DNA of 9,771 bases from an uncultured Planctomycetaceae bacterium (GCA_903921605.1 CAIXQV010000421.1:1-9771), one strand, 5' to 3'. Counted from the stretch's first letter, positions 1 through 7,260 are shown. Program-made: numbers and translations. Notes: generated from the letters alone by a model not told the origin.

Positions 1-90
1 AACGCGATATCGCTGAGCGTCATCCAACACATCCGCACGGAAAATCTCAGCACCAAATCTTGTGCTGATCGCCGATTCCCCCGTGGACAA
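1..90 (-). CDS. Possible N-terminal fragment of an unidentified gene running off the left edge
   Basis: A minus-strand frame stays open from a TTG codon at 88-90 to the window edge (30 codons). It reads like a plausible protein (begins MSTGESAIST, later FRADVLDDAQRYRV). No convincing Shine-Dalgarno site precedes the TTG, and the frame stays open further upstream without an ATG. An alternative minus-strand start is the ATG at 21-23 in another frame (MTLSDIA). If real, it would be divergent from the DUF1549 gene. No family is recognised, and a chance open frame is quite possible. Confidence 0.2.
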   Translation of the reverse strand, partial: MSTGESAISTRFGAEIFRADVLDDAQRYRV

Positions 91-158
91 ATTTGTGTCG
101 ATGAGGGACCATATTGAAAGTTGATTCTCCTGTCTTCTGGTTCTCGTGAGATCCTGCG

Positions 159-2093
159 ATGTTCTCTCGCTGTGTTTCTACGCTGCTATTCCTTTCGTTG
201 TTGTCTCCTGTGGCTGACGCATTTCAGCCCCCGGCGAATCAGGCCAACGCGGTTCCTCCGACCGGGCGAATTCCGCGTGGATCGGGACTGATTGATGCGC
301 CACCGGTGAAAAACACCGATCCACGACGAATCGACGATGTAAAAAAATCCGCTGCGAAGATCGATGAGCTGGTTGAGGCCAACTACAAAAAGCATGGAGT
401 GACTGGGAACCCTGTCGTCAGCGACGAAGTGTTTTTTCGGCGAGTGGCGCTGCATCTGGGTGGACGCATCCCGAAGCATTACGAGATCGTCCGATTTCTG
501 GGCCGCGATGTTCCTGACAAGCGGTCTGCTGCCATTGACGAATTGCTCGGGGAGGGGGATTACGTCAGCCATATGTTTAACTACTGGGCCGATATTCTGC
601 GGCTCCAGGATCATCCGATTAACAACAATCAGATTGCTCAGCCTTATCACGAATGGATCAAGAAGTCGCTGGCGGACAATACGCCGTATGATCAATGGGT
701 CACGCAGATGGTCACAGCCGAAGGCCGAATCTGGGATAATCCCGCCGTCGGTTATTCAATGCGTGATTCCGGGATGGAGCTGGACCATGTGGACAACACG
801 GTTCAAGTGTTCCTCGGGACTCAGATCGGGTGTGCTCAATGTCACGATCATCCGTTTGATAAGTGGACTCAGAAAGAGTTCTATCAGATGGCTGCGTTTC
901 TGTATCCGACACAGACTCGCATAGGAGCTGGCGACAAGAAGCGATTCCCCGACGGCAATCCTGTCGAGCGCGTCCGCAATGAGATGAAAGCCATTGACCC
1001 CAATTACAATACCAACGGGGCCTTTGGTCGCATGCTGAATGCGAATCTGTTTGAGGTGAACGAAAACCCCGGACGACGTCTGAAATTGCCTCACGACTAT
1101 CAGTATGACAACGCGAAGGCGAACGATGCTGTCACGGCGAAACCGATCTTCGGAGCCGAGGTAAAGATCAACAAAGGCGACTCTCCCAAAGCTGTGTTCG
1201 CGAAATGGCTCACTTCCCCGGAGAATCCTCGATTCGCTAAGAACATCGCCAATCGCATGTGGAAGAAAGCCTTTGGCGTTGGACTGATCGAACCCGTGGA
1301 CGACATTCGTGACGAAAGCGAATGCTCCAACCCGGAACTGCTGGATTACCTCACCAGTGAGTTGATTCGCCGTAATTATGATGTTCGCGAGCTGCAAAGT
1401 ATCATCTGCCATACTCGAACATGGCAGCGAGGTGCTCAGGTGCGAGAAGTGACGGACGAAGGACCTTATCACTTCCCGGGACCGATCTTGCGCCGTATGA
1501 CTGCGGAACAACTCTGGGATTCACTGTTGACCATGGCCGTGTATAACTTCGAATCGTTTACACGCCCGAGGACAGATGGACTGGCGAAAACAGTCGGACT
1601 GGATTTGTCCAAAGCGACTGCGGAACAGGTTCGCAAGGCTGCCGAAGACTACGAGGCCAACTTCAGCACCACTGCTCAGAGAAAGCTGACTCAAGCCCGA
1701 AACTCGTACAAGAATCGCACCGTCCTGGCTCGCGCTTCGGAATTGCCGATGCCTTTGCCTTCGGATCATTTCCTGCGTCAATTTGGACAGGGAGACCGAG
1801 AACTGATCGAAGCCGCCAACACCGACGGAAACGTCAGCCAGATTCTGGCGATGCTGAACGGTGAGATTACTCACATGATGCTGGAAGCCGGCTCGGTCAT
1901 TTTCGATGACACGGTGAAGGCAAAAACTGTCAACGACCGGATTGATGTAATCTTCCTGACCATCTTGTCTCGCAAAGCCACAACAAGCGAAGAGACAATT
2001 GCCAAGGCGGAGATCAAAGACAGTGGCAACGCAGGATACGGAAACGTGATCTGGGCTTTGATTAACACAAAAGAGTTTTTGTTTATTCAGTAA
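159..2093 (+). CDS. Exported DUF1549/DUF1553 planctomycete protein with a CxxCH haem-type motif
   Basis: The 644-residue protein starts with a signal peptide: hydrophobic residues about 8-19, with a likely cut after Ala21 in VADA. It is therefore predicted to act outside the cytoplasmic membrane. Residues about 55-260 match DUF1549 (PSCyt2), including the hallmark GCAQCHDHPFDKW with Cys225, Cys228 and His229 forming CxxCH, which is normally a covalent c-type haem site. Residues about 341-625 match DUF1553 (PSD1), with NRMWKKAFGVGLIEPVDDIR and RRMTAEQLWDSL as typical stretches. No N-terminal PSCyt1 cytochrome or concanavalin-like domain is present, so this is the short form. The family function is unproven; roles in periplasmic electron transfer or polysaccharide breakdown are only proposed. 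The DUF1501 gene follows 90 bases later, the usual partner. The start is the ATG that gives an intact signal peptide; the upstream purine stretch GTGAG is a weak ribosome site. Confidence 0.93.
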   Translation: MFSRCVSTLLFLSLLSPVADAFQPPANQANAVPPTGRIPRGSGLIDAPPVKNTDPRRIDDVKKSAAKIDELVEANYKKHGVTGNPVVSDEVFFRRVALHLGGRIPKHYEIVRFLGRDVPDKRSAAIDELLGEGDYVSHMFNYWADILRLQDHPINNNQIAQPYHEWIKKSLADNTPYDQWVTQMVTAEGRIWDNPAVGYSMRDSGMELDHVDNTVQVFLGTQIGCAQCHDHPFDKWTQKEFYQMAAFLYPTQTRIGAGDKKRFPDGNPVERVRNEMKAIDPNYNTNGAFGRMLNANLFEVNENPGRRLKLPHDYQYDNAKANDAVTAKPIFGAEVKINKGDSPKAVFAKWLTSPENPRFAKNIANRMWKKAFGVGLIEPVDDIRDESECSNPELLDYLTSELIRRNYDVRELQSIICHTRTWQRGAQVREVTDEGPYHFPGPILRRMTAEQLWDSLLTMAVYNFESFTRPRTDGLAKTVGLDLSKATAEQVRKAAEDYEANFSTTAQRKLTQARNSYKNRTVLARASELPMPLPSDHFLRQFGQGDRELIEAANTDGNVSQILAMLNGEITHMMLEAGSVIFDDTVKAKTVNDRIDVIFLTILSRKATTSEETIAKAEIKDSGNAGYGNVIWALINTKEFLFIQ

Positions 2094-2183
2094 GAGGCAC
2101 AGTGTCTGATTTATCGGCGACCAACTTCCTGCCCGGGTGTCGCTGAGATTACAAAATGATTCCAGAACGAGCGGCAGCTCGCA

Positions 2184-3500
2184 ATGATGGGTGTTTCTAT
2201 GAAGTCACTGCTTCGCAAATCTGATGAGGTAACTCGCCGAGAACTGCTGTCGTCGATTGCCCGAACCGCGTTGGGTGTGTCGATTGTTCCGTTCGCCAAC
2301 CAATTGATGAACACAGTGGCTCTCGCTGGGCCCGCTGCCGCGGCCGGCAAGGCGGAGCACATTATCTACCTGTTCATGAGCGGTGCCATGAGCCATATCG
2401 ACACGTTCGATCCCAAGCCGGGCACAGAGGCGGGCGGTGAAACGACCGCTATTTCCACGGCCGTGCCGGGCTTAAGCATTGGCAATCATTTGCCGCTGCT
2501 GGCGAAGCAGATGAATCGCACAACGCTGATCAGGTCCATGACAACGGAAACGGCCGCTCATGAACATGCTGTGTACCTGATGCGGACCAGTTATAAGCTC
2601 ATTGGGTCCATCCGCCATCCGTTTCTAGGAGCCTGGCTGACTCATGTGGCCGGTAAGAAAAACGCCGATATGCCGGGCTGTGTCGTCGTCGGCGCGGCGA
2701 ATCGGCATCCGGGGCAGGGATATCTTCCTGCAGAAACTGCACCAGCACCGGTGGCGGACGCCAAGGCCGGTTTGCAGAACACAAAGCCTCCAAAGTATCT
2801 GAAAGAGGACGACTTCAAAACTCGCCAGCGACTCATCACGAAATTCGATGCGACGTTCCGCAGCAAGTATGAGTCCAGGGAGACGGAAGCCTATGTAGAC
2901 TACTACAAAGAGGCGGTCAAACTGCTGAAGAGTCCTGATCTGGTGGCATTCGACATCAGTAAAGAGGAAGAATCCGTCCGCAATACATATGGGAATCATC
3001 GAGTCGGCCAGGGATGCCTCCTGGCTCGGCGGTTGATCGAAAAGAACGTGCGGTTCGTCGAGGTGGAGTTTGGGTCATGGGACCATCACAACGACATTTA
3101 CAGTGCCACAAACGTCATCGAGCGGACTGCTCAACTGGATCAGGCCGTGTCAGCTTTGCTGGATGATCTGCACACGAGCGGGCTCATCAGCAAAACTCTG
3201 GTGGTCCTTGCCACCGAGTTTGGCCGTACGCCTCAGATCAATCAAAACGCTGGTCGAGATCATCACCCCGCTGCGTTCTCATGTTTACTGGCTGGTGCCG
3301 GGATCAAAGCCGGGCAGCTCATCGGAAAGACCGATGCGAATGGTCGCAATGTCGAAGACGGCAATGCTCTCCCGCAGGACCTGAATGCCACCATCGGCGC
3401 AGCCTGCGGACTTCCGATTGAGAAGGAGTTCAAGTCCGATACGGGCCGTCCGTTCCTGATTGCAGACAAAGGCAAGGTGATTCCAGGAGTACTCAGCTGA
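2184..3500 (+). CDS. DUF1501 protein with Tat-type signal (alkaline phosphatase-like fold family)
   Basis: The 438-residue protein opens with a twin-arginine type leader, TRRELL (Arg18-Arg19), then a weakly hydrophobic stretch ending near ALAGPAAAAG. This suggests export in folded form. The body matches DUF1501, a family distantly related to alkaline phosphatases and sulfatases: FMSGAMSHIDTFDPKP at about 64-79, WDHH at about 299-302, TEFGRTP at 344-350 and GRDHHP at about 358-362. The conserved Glu, Asp and His residues of the last two are the likely metal ligands by analogy. Substrate and reaction are unknown. The length is normal for the family. Starts at 2187 and 2199 are also in frame and would shorten the leader by one or five residues; none has a strong ribosome site. 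A 5-bp hairpin, CGAGC/GCTCG at 2168-2181, ends two bases before the first ATG. It lies 90 bases after the DUF1549 gene and overlaps the next start. Confidence 0.93.
   Translation: MMGVSMKSLLRKSDEVTRRELLSSIARTALGVSIVPFANQLMNTVALAGPAAAAGKAEHIIYLFMSGAMSHIDTFDPKPGTEAGGETTAISTAVPGLSIGNHLPLLAKQMNRTTLIRSMTTETAAHEHAVYLMRTSYKLIGSIRHPFLGAWLTHVAGKKNADMPGCVVVGAANRHPGQGYLPAETAPAPVADAKAGLQNTKPPKYLKEDDFKTRQRLITKFDATFRSKYESRETEAYVDYYKEAVKLLKSPDLVAFDISKEEESVRNTYGNHRVGQGCLLARRLIEKNVRFVEVEFGSWDHHNDIYSATNVIERTAQLDQAVSALLDDLHTSGLISKTLVVLATEFGRTPQINQNAGRDHHPAAFSCLLAGAGIKAGQLIGKTDANGRNVEDGNALPQDLNATIGAACGLPIEKEFKSDTGRPFLIADKGKVIPGVLS
3485..3489 (+). promoter_or_regulatory. Shine-Dalgarno site AGGAG that fixes the start of the phosphatase gene
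   Basis: AGGAG lies inside the last codons of DUF1501, seven bases before the CTG at 3497. No ATG, GTG or TTG occurs in the right frame between the upstream in-frame stop (3419) and 3590. The well-placed site therefore argues for CTG as the initiation codon. This is inference from spacing; start mapping would settle it. Confidence 0.6.
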
Positions 3501-3826
3501 CAAGTCCGCGAATCAATGTTCTGTTTGTTTGCTCCCGTAATCAATGGCGTAGTCCAACCGCGGAACGCATCTTTCGCAATGACTCCCGTATGTCGGTCAG
3601 GTCGTGTGGCCTGAGCGACAGTTCGCCTCGCAAACTACGAGCGGCGGATCTGGAATGGGCGAATGTTGTGTTCGTGATGGAAAACAAACACCGCTCACGA
3701 ATTCTGGGCTCCATGTCCAATGCGCTGGGCCAGACCCCTTTGCACGTGCTTGATATTCCCGACGACTACCAGTTTATGGATCCCGAATTGGTTGATCTGC
3801 TTCAGGAGCGAATTGAGTCTTACTGA
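3497..3826 (+). CDS. Low-molecular-weight protein tyrosine phosphatase-like protein, probable CTG start
   Basis: Read from CTG3497, the product is 109 residues, the size I recall for the short bacterial tyrosine phosphatase-like family (COG4551 type). The N-terminus gives INVLFVCSRNQWRSPTAE with the catalytic loop CX5RS: Cys12 as nucleophile, Arg18 and Ser19. Further on are VVFVMENKHRSRI (about 57-69) and DIPDDYQFMDPEL (about 86-98), whose aspartates could supply the general acid. The first ATG in frame (3590, Met32) would delete the whole active-site loop, so it is probably not the true start. ATC3512 aligns with the usual family start but has no ribosome site at proper distance. CTG3497 sits seven bases after AGGAG and overlaps the DUF1501 stop as CTGA, which suggests translational coupling. 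The predicted reaction is dephosphorylation of phosphotyrosine or a similar phosphate ester in the cytoplasm; the substrate is unknown. A point mutation of an ancestral ATG is the other reading. Confidence 0.8.
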   Translation: MTSPRINVLFVCSRNQWRSPTAERIFRNDSRMSVRSCGLSDSSPRKLRAADLEWANVVFVMENKHRSRILGSMSNALGQTPLHVLDIPDDYQFMDPELVDLLQERIESY

Positions 3827-3842
3827 ACGAGCACGAAGCGTA

Positions 3843-3858
3843 GGCTGGGGCGTCAGCC
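3843..3858. repeat. Small GC-rich hairpin, possible interspersed-repeat fragment
   Basis: GGCTG (3843-3847) and CAGCC (3854-3858) pair perfectly around a six-base loop. The surrounding text GCGTAGGCTGGGGCGTCAGC has the look of a short repeat seen between planctomycete genes, but that is from memory and needs a count of copies in the genome. It lies 17 bases after the phosphatase stop and has no T-run. Confidence 0.35.
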
Positions 3859-3993
3859 GGCGTCTGGATGGTTCCATGACGCGAATGATTGTCTATGTGG
3901 AGCTTTGCGGCTCGACTTCGATGTCTCAACCAATGAACAGCACTGTCGCAGCCGTTGGTTGTGTCAACGCGGTCCTCCCGTTTTCCAAGTAGC

Positions 3994-4055
3994 CGTCTCG
4001 CTCCGCCGAGACGAGGCCTTGCAGTCGGCCCGGGGCTGAGTAATCAGCGGGCCGA
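3994..4055. repeat. Two adjacent imperfect palindromes, REP/BIME-like element
   Basis: The first hairpin is CGTCTCG (3994-4000) with CGAGACG (4007-4013), seven perfect pairs and loop CTCCGC. Eleven bases later comes TCGGCCCG (4025-4032) with CGGGCCGA (4048-4055), eight perfect pairs. Inside it CTGA (4036-4039) pairs with TCAG (4044-4047) around GTAA, leaving only a three-G bulge. Two GC-rich palindromes side by side between convergent genes match the layout of repetitive extragenic palindromes. They could also act as a bidirectional transcription block, though there is no T-run. Copy number is unknown from one window. Confidence 0.5.
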
Positions 4056-4167
4056 TTCCCCACGACGTCATCAATGTGGTTTGAAAATGGCGGTTCGCTT
4101 TGGCAACTCTAAAGGCGCGGACACAAGAACCGGTTTAGTCCAGCGCTCTTCGACAGAAACGCGAGAG

Positions 4168-5112
4168 CTATCGTGATCCTGGCCACTGACTCCACCATGT
4201 GCGGAAGAGTTGCCATTGAGTTCGAATGAACTCCTTCTGACTCGCACTCAGCGCATCTGTGGGATTGAAGTGATGGGTGTACTCGGAGTGCCCTTCGAGA
4301 ACCATCAGGTACTTGTAATACAGAACCAGATCCGGGCCTTCATCATAAGTTGAAAGCACCGTCAGTGCTTCACTCAATTCGAGAGCGAGGCGACGTGAAT
4401 CCGGACATCCCGCAGCTGCTTTTTCGCACAACGCAACCAGGCGAAGTACTTCTTTTGGCAACGCGTTTCCAACACCTGTGATCGCTCCGGCCGCTCCACA
4501 ATGAACGAAGCCGTGGTAAACCTGAGTATCCACACCGACCATCAATGTCAGACCGGGATCACGATTCGTGATGTGCTCAGCCGCATAACTTAGTGACGCA
4601 GACCCGCCAAATTCCTTGAAGCCGACCAGATTCGGGAACTCTCGCTGCAAGTCGAAAAACAACTCGGCCCGAGTTTCAAAGCCGTAGTAGGGGCTGTTGT
4701 AAATCACGGCAGGCAAGCCATCGGCGGCCTTCAGAACTCCAGCAAAGTGATTGCGCTGCGCGGCTGCTGAGGTACCTCGCGAGAGCACTCGCGGAATCAC
4801 CATCAACCCAGCGGCCCCAACCTTCTTTGCGTGAGCCGCATGATCCGCTGCGATGCGAGGATTCTGAGCCCCCGTGCCAACAACCACAGGCACTCCCGCT
4901 TCCGTCAGCCGCCTGACACCTTCCTGACGCTGATGATCGGTCAGCAGTGGCCAGTCGCCCATTGAACCACAATAGACCACTGCTCGCATGCCAGCCGCGA
5001 TCAAGCTTTTTCCGGTCGCAACCAGAGCATCGAAGTTGGGGATTCCGTCCTGAGAGCACGGAGTCATCAAGGCCGGGATACAACCACTAAAGACGTTGGA
5101 TTTTTCAGGCAT
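4168..5112 (-). CDS. DapA-family (class I aldolase fold) lyase or deaminase
   Basis: The 314-residue protein matches the dihydrodipicolinate synthase/N-acetylneuraminate lyase family along its full length. It is a cytoplasmic TIM-barrel that forms a Schiff base between a lysine and a 2-oxo acid. Visible residues are the catalytic Lys166 in NLVGFKEFGG, Tyr138 in VIYNSPYYG, and the GAITGVGN loop at about 209-216. The carboxylate-binding motif, usually GTTGE or GSTGE, is GSMGD here (49-53). That argues against a true DapA and for a side branch of the family. From memory, close relatives with this GSMGDWPLL stretch are annotated only as family members; hydroxyproline-pathway deaminases (pyrroline-4-hydroxy-2-carboxylate) are one candidate group. 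No hydroxyproline or sialic acid genes lie nearby. The ATG at 5112 is chosen because the family N-terminus (FSGCIPALMTP) follows; its ribosome site is weak. The gene sits 213 bases after the DUF6580-like gene on the same strand. Confidence 0.88.
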   Translation of the reverse strand: MPEKSNVFSGCIPALMTPCSQDGIPNFDALVATGKSLIAAGMRAVVYCGSMGDWPLLTDHQRQEGVRRLTEAGVPVVVGTGAQNPRIAADHAAHAKKVGAAGLMVIPRVLSRGTSAAAQRNHFAGVLKAADGLPAVIYNSPYYGFETRAELFFDLQREFPNLVGFKEFGGSASLSYAAEHITNRDPGLTLMVGVDTQVYHGFVHCGAAGAITGVGNALPKEVLRLVALCEKAAAGCPDSRRLALELSEALTVLSTYDEGPDLVLYYKYLMVLEGHSEYTHHFNPTDALSASQKEFIRTQWQLFRTWWSQWPGSR

Positions 5113-5316
5113 GGCTATTCAGCGACGATAAGGTTCAGTGAATGACGGCGACGCAAAAAGTCTCAAGCAGGCTCGACTTCGCACTAACGAACCCTCACCG
5201 CCGACCCCATAACGCCAAGCCTCGCCTCTCGTGCCTGGAGACCAGCAAGAATACGTTAAGACTGAAGCTATCGCCAGAATACAAGGCGCAGCGGGCCCAG
5301 GTGACAGCGTTTGATC

Positions 5317-5339
5317 CTGAAGCGACTATCGGGCTTCAG
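5317..5339. repeat. Perfect 7-bp stem-loop spanning the stop codon of the DUF6580-like gene
   Basis: CTGAAGC (5317-5323) pairs with GCTTCAG (5333-5339) around nine bases that contain the TAG stop of the minus-strand gene (5326-5328). No T-run follows on the minus strand, so it is not a typical intrinsic terminator. It may protect the transcript end or be fortuitous. Confidence 0.35.
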
Positions 5340-5904
5340 AAGATTCAGACATTGTCTCAAGCCGAGAGCTTTGAGTGTTCGTCAGAATCCCGGGCAGAAA
5401 ATTCATCGCACCGAAGAAGGCGAGGGTAAATCCGATGTCGCCAAGGAAGGTGCCTCGAGCAAACGGGATGGCTTGTGTGAAACAGTCCATCAAGCCGGCG
5501 ATGGTTCGAGGATACAAGTACATTCCTTCGTGAGGCAGGCACCAGACACCAACGTTGCTGACGACAAAGAATGAAATCGCGGCCAGCAAGCCGGCCCCAA
5601 GGGCAGAAGCCGCTCGCTGAGGGCGAATCATTCTGCCGATTCCAAAGCTCAATACGTAGGCCGCGTAGTCGAACATAATCGAACCATACCAGCCGTGCCC
5701 GGTTCGTAGCTCAAGCACACTGTCCGTCAGCAATCTGGCGGCCAGTGGAATCAGAAGACCGAGCCATGTGGGTCGAATCACAGCACCACACAGAACTGCG
5801 AGAGCACCCATGGCGGAAAAGTTGTGCATCGGGCCTTCGATCAAGCGAAGTCCAATGGCCAGCAAGGCAGCTACAGTCACGAGGATAATGGTCGACTTCT
5901 TCAT
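5326..5904 (-). CDS. DUF6580-like integral membrane protein
   Basis: The 192-residue protein is mostly hydrophobic, with about five predicted membrane segments (roughly residues 4-20, 30-45, 47-62, 78-94 and 100-122), plus a more weakly hydrophobic stretch near 151-172. Motifs recalled from DUF6580 proteins are present: RLIEGPMHNFSAMGALAV near the start, Asp61 in RLLTDSVLE, SNVGVW at 116-121, YPRTIAGL at 131-138, and FLGDIGFTLAFFG at about 153-165. The pattern resembles substrate-binding S components of energy-coupling vitamin transporters, but no cargo or partner is known and none is encoded nearby. The start at 5904 (MKKSTIILV) is preferred because it places the first membrane helix at the N-terminus and follows AGGA closely. 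A TTG at 5961 would add 19 unlikely residues. The gene follows the t6A synthase after 92 bases on the same strand. Confidence 0.75.
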   Translation of the reverse strand: MKKSTIILVTVAALLAIGLRLIEGPMHNFSAMGALAVLCGAVIRPTWLGLLIPLAARLLTDSVLELRTGHGWYGSIMFDYAAYVLSFGIGRMIRPQRAASALGAGLLAAISFFVVSNVGVWCLPHEGMYLYPRTIAGLMDCFTQAIPFARGTFLGDIGFTLAFFGAMNFLPGILTNTQSSRLETMSESSEAR

Positions 5905-5996
5905 AATCCTGTTGAATTCCGTCACAGAATTTTCTGACTCATTGAGAACCGGGAGAGGCAAACCCGGAGAACTACTTCAGTATCACTAACTCATCA

Positions 5997-6992
5997 TCAT
6001 GACCGACAGGCAGCTCGCTGCAAGCGATCATTTAGGGCGATTCCCAGTCCATGGTCGGGGAACCCATGGGCGATGATAACGTCCAGACCGTAGGAGTCGA
6101 GGCTTCTCAGGGCCGCAAAGAACCCCGAGGCGCAAGTTTGCAGGTCTTCGGACGTTTCGAGGCGCTCAATCCGCACAAAGCTGCCGGAAAATGGCTGTTT
6201 TCCATAAGTCAGCAGCCCGCACTGCAGCCCTTCGATCGAGCTGGCGTCGGAATTTCGAGCCACAACCGTTAACGGCGTGGCCGGCGCGTAATGTCGGCTG
6301 AGCATTCCCGGGGCAGGCTGCGCGGCGTCATCCAGAGCAGCATTCGGAGCTGCTCGATCAATCCGCCCAATGACCGCTTCCAGTTCCTCGACCGCACATC
6401 CACCGGGACGAAGCAGAACCGGGCGATCTCCCATGAACGACACCACCGTGGATTCAACTCCGACCTGACAAGGGCCGCCATCCAAAATGTAGGGCAGTTT
6501 GGTATTCAGTCCATCCATCACATGTTGAGCAGTCGTGGGGCTGATTCCACCGAACGGGTTTGCACTCGGAGCCGCCACGGGAAGACCGACCGCTCTGAGT
6601 AATTCCAAAGCCACCGGATGCGCCGGAATGCGAACTCCAACGCCGGGCAAACCAGCTGTCACCAGATCTGGAATCGTCTGCTGCTTGGGAAGCACCAGCG
6701 TCAGCGGACCAGGCCAGAACGCATCCGCCAAGGCCATCGCCAGAGGCGGCAGATGCGTCACAACATCGCTCAACTGCGCACGTTCTGCAATATGGACGAT
6801 CAGAGGATCGAAGGTCGGTCGCTGCTTGGCTTCGAAGATTTTTGCAACGGCGATCGAAGATGTCGCGATAGCACCGAGACCGTAAACAGTCTCCGTGGGA
6901 AACGCCACCAACTGCCCTTCGCGCAGCGCAGAAGCGGCCGCACTTATGGCTGCGGGACTGCTGGCATCCAGGATTTTTGTATTGGAGGGCAT
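5997..6992 (-). CDS. tsaC: L-threonylcarbamoyladenylate synthase (Sua5/YrdC family)
   Basis: The 331-residue enzyme makes threonylcarbamoyl-AMP from threonine, bicarbonate and ATP in the cytoplasm. This is the first step of the t6A37 modification on tRNAs reading ANN codons. The YrdC catalytic domain covers about 10-205: FPTETVYGLG at 31-40, the KQRP nucleotide-site segment at 56-59, PGPLTLVL at 94-101, APSANPFGGISPT at 141-153, and GVESTVV then LLRPGG. A linker PGMLSRHYAP at 228-237 leads to a C-terminal Sua5 domain (about 238-331), so this is the long, two-domain Sua5 form rather than the short TsaC form. Length is close to the usual 330-350. The start ATG gives the normal family N-terminus; there is no clear ribosome site upstream. 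It is the first of three minus-strand genes and is divergent from the secreted-protein gene. Confidence 0.95.
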   Translation of the reverse strand: MPSNTKILDASSPAAISAAASALREGQLVAFPTETVYGLGAIATSSIAVAKIFEAKQRPTFDPLIVHIAERAQLSDVVTHLPPLAMALADAFWPGPLTLVLPKQQTIPDLVTAGLPGVGVRIPAHPVALELLRAVGLPVAAPSANPFGGISPTTAQHVMDGLNTKLPYILDGGPCQVGVESTVVSFMGDRPVLLRPGGCAVEELEAVIGRIDRAAPNAALDDAAQPAPGMLSRHYAPATPLTVVARNSDASSIEGLQCGLLTYGKQPFSGSFVRIERLETSEDLQTCASGFFAALRSLDSYGLDVIIAHGFPDHGLGIALNDRLQRAACRS

Positions 6993-7230
6993 GAATCGAG
7001 GGGAAGCCTGAGTTCGTCAAAAACCATGAAGGGTCGGAGGAAATTGTTCCCGCACGCTTAACGGATCACAATCAGTCCAATTCTGTTTTTGCGGGCAGTA
7101 TCTGGCATTCGAGAATTGGAATCTTGCCGCGAATCAAGGTTCTCGCAATTTTCCTCTAATTTGTGGCAGGCCCCGGCGAATCAACTCGGTTGTCAGTCGC
7201 AAATCTTGGACTCAAAGAATCATTGTGACC

Positions 7231-7260
7231 TTGACCATTCAATCAATTGTCAGAAAGAAT
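7231..7260 (+). promoter_or_regulatory. Weak sigma70-like promoter candidate for the secreted-protein gene
   Basis: TTGACC (7231-7236) matches five of six -35 bases, and AAGAAT (7255-7260) matches four of six -10 bases, with an 18-base spacer. This would leave a leader of about 45 bases. Planctomycete promoters are poorly characterised, so this is only suggestive. Confidence 0.22.

Larger units (their letters stand above)
3827..4167. other. Convergent non-coding gap with several GC-rich stem-loops
   Basis: No frame here resembles a known protein. The stretch separates the plus-strand phosphatase from the minus-strand aldolase. It holds a GGCTG/CAGCC hairpin at 3843-3858, a CAACCAA/TTGGTTG pair (3927-3933 and 3955-3961, loop of 21), and two stronger hairpins at 3994-4055. 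No hairpin with a clear T-run is present for either gene, so termination by these structures is only a possibility. Confidence 0.6.

Noticed and set aside
2156..2224. Short ATG frame upstream of and overlapping the DUF1501 start, as a leader peptide
   Set aside because: It has no ribosome site and no attenuator-like structure or codon run, so it is probably fortuitous.
3590..3826. A 78-residue phosphatase-like protein starting at ATG 3590
   Set aside because: This start removes the CX5RS active-site loop that is clearly encoded in frame just upstream, so the longer version from CTG3497 is preferred.
3927..3961. CAACCAA/TTGGTTG inverted repeat as a terminator of the phosphatase transcript
   Set aside because: The loop is 21 bases, the stem is AT-rich and short, and no T-run follows directly.
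3720..4176. Two overlapping plus-strand open frames (3720-3992 and 3955-4176)
   Set aside because: They overlap the phosphatase end, the palindromes and the aldolase end, and resemble no family.
5142..5574. Plus-strand open frames over the gap and the membrane-protein gene
   Set aside because: They are antisense to a well-supported membrane protein and have skewed, non-protein-like composition.
6454..7061. Long open frames in other frames across the t6A synthase gene
   Set aside because: They are rich in Arg, Ser and Cys, as expected for shadows of a coding strand; the Sua5 reading explains the region fully.
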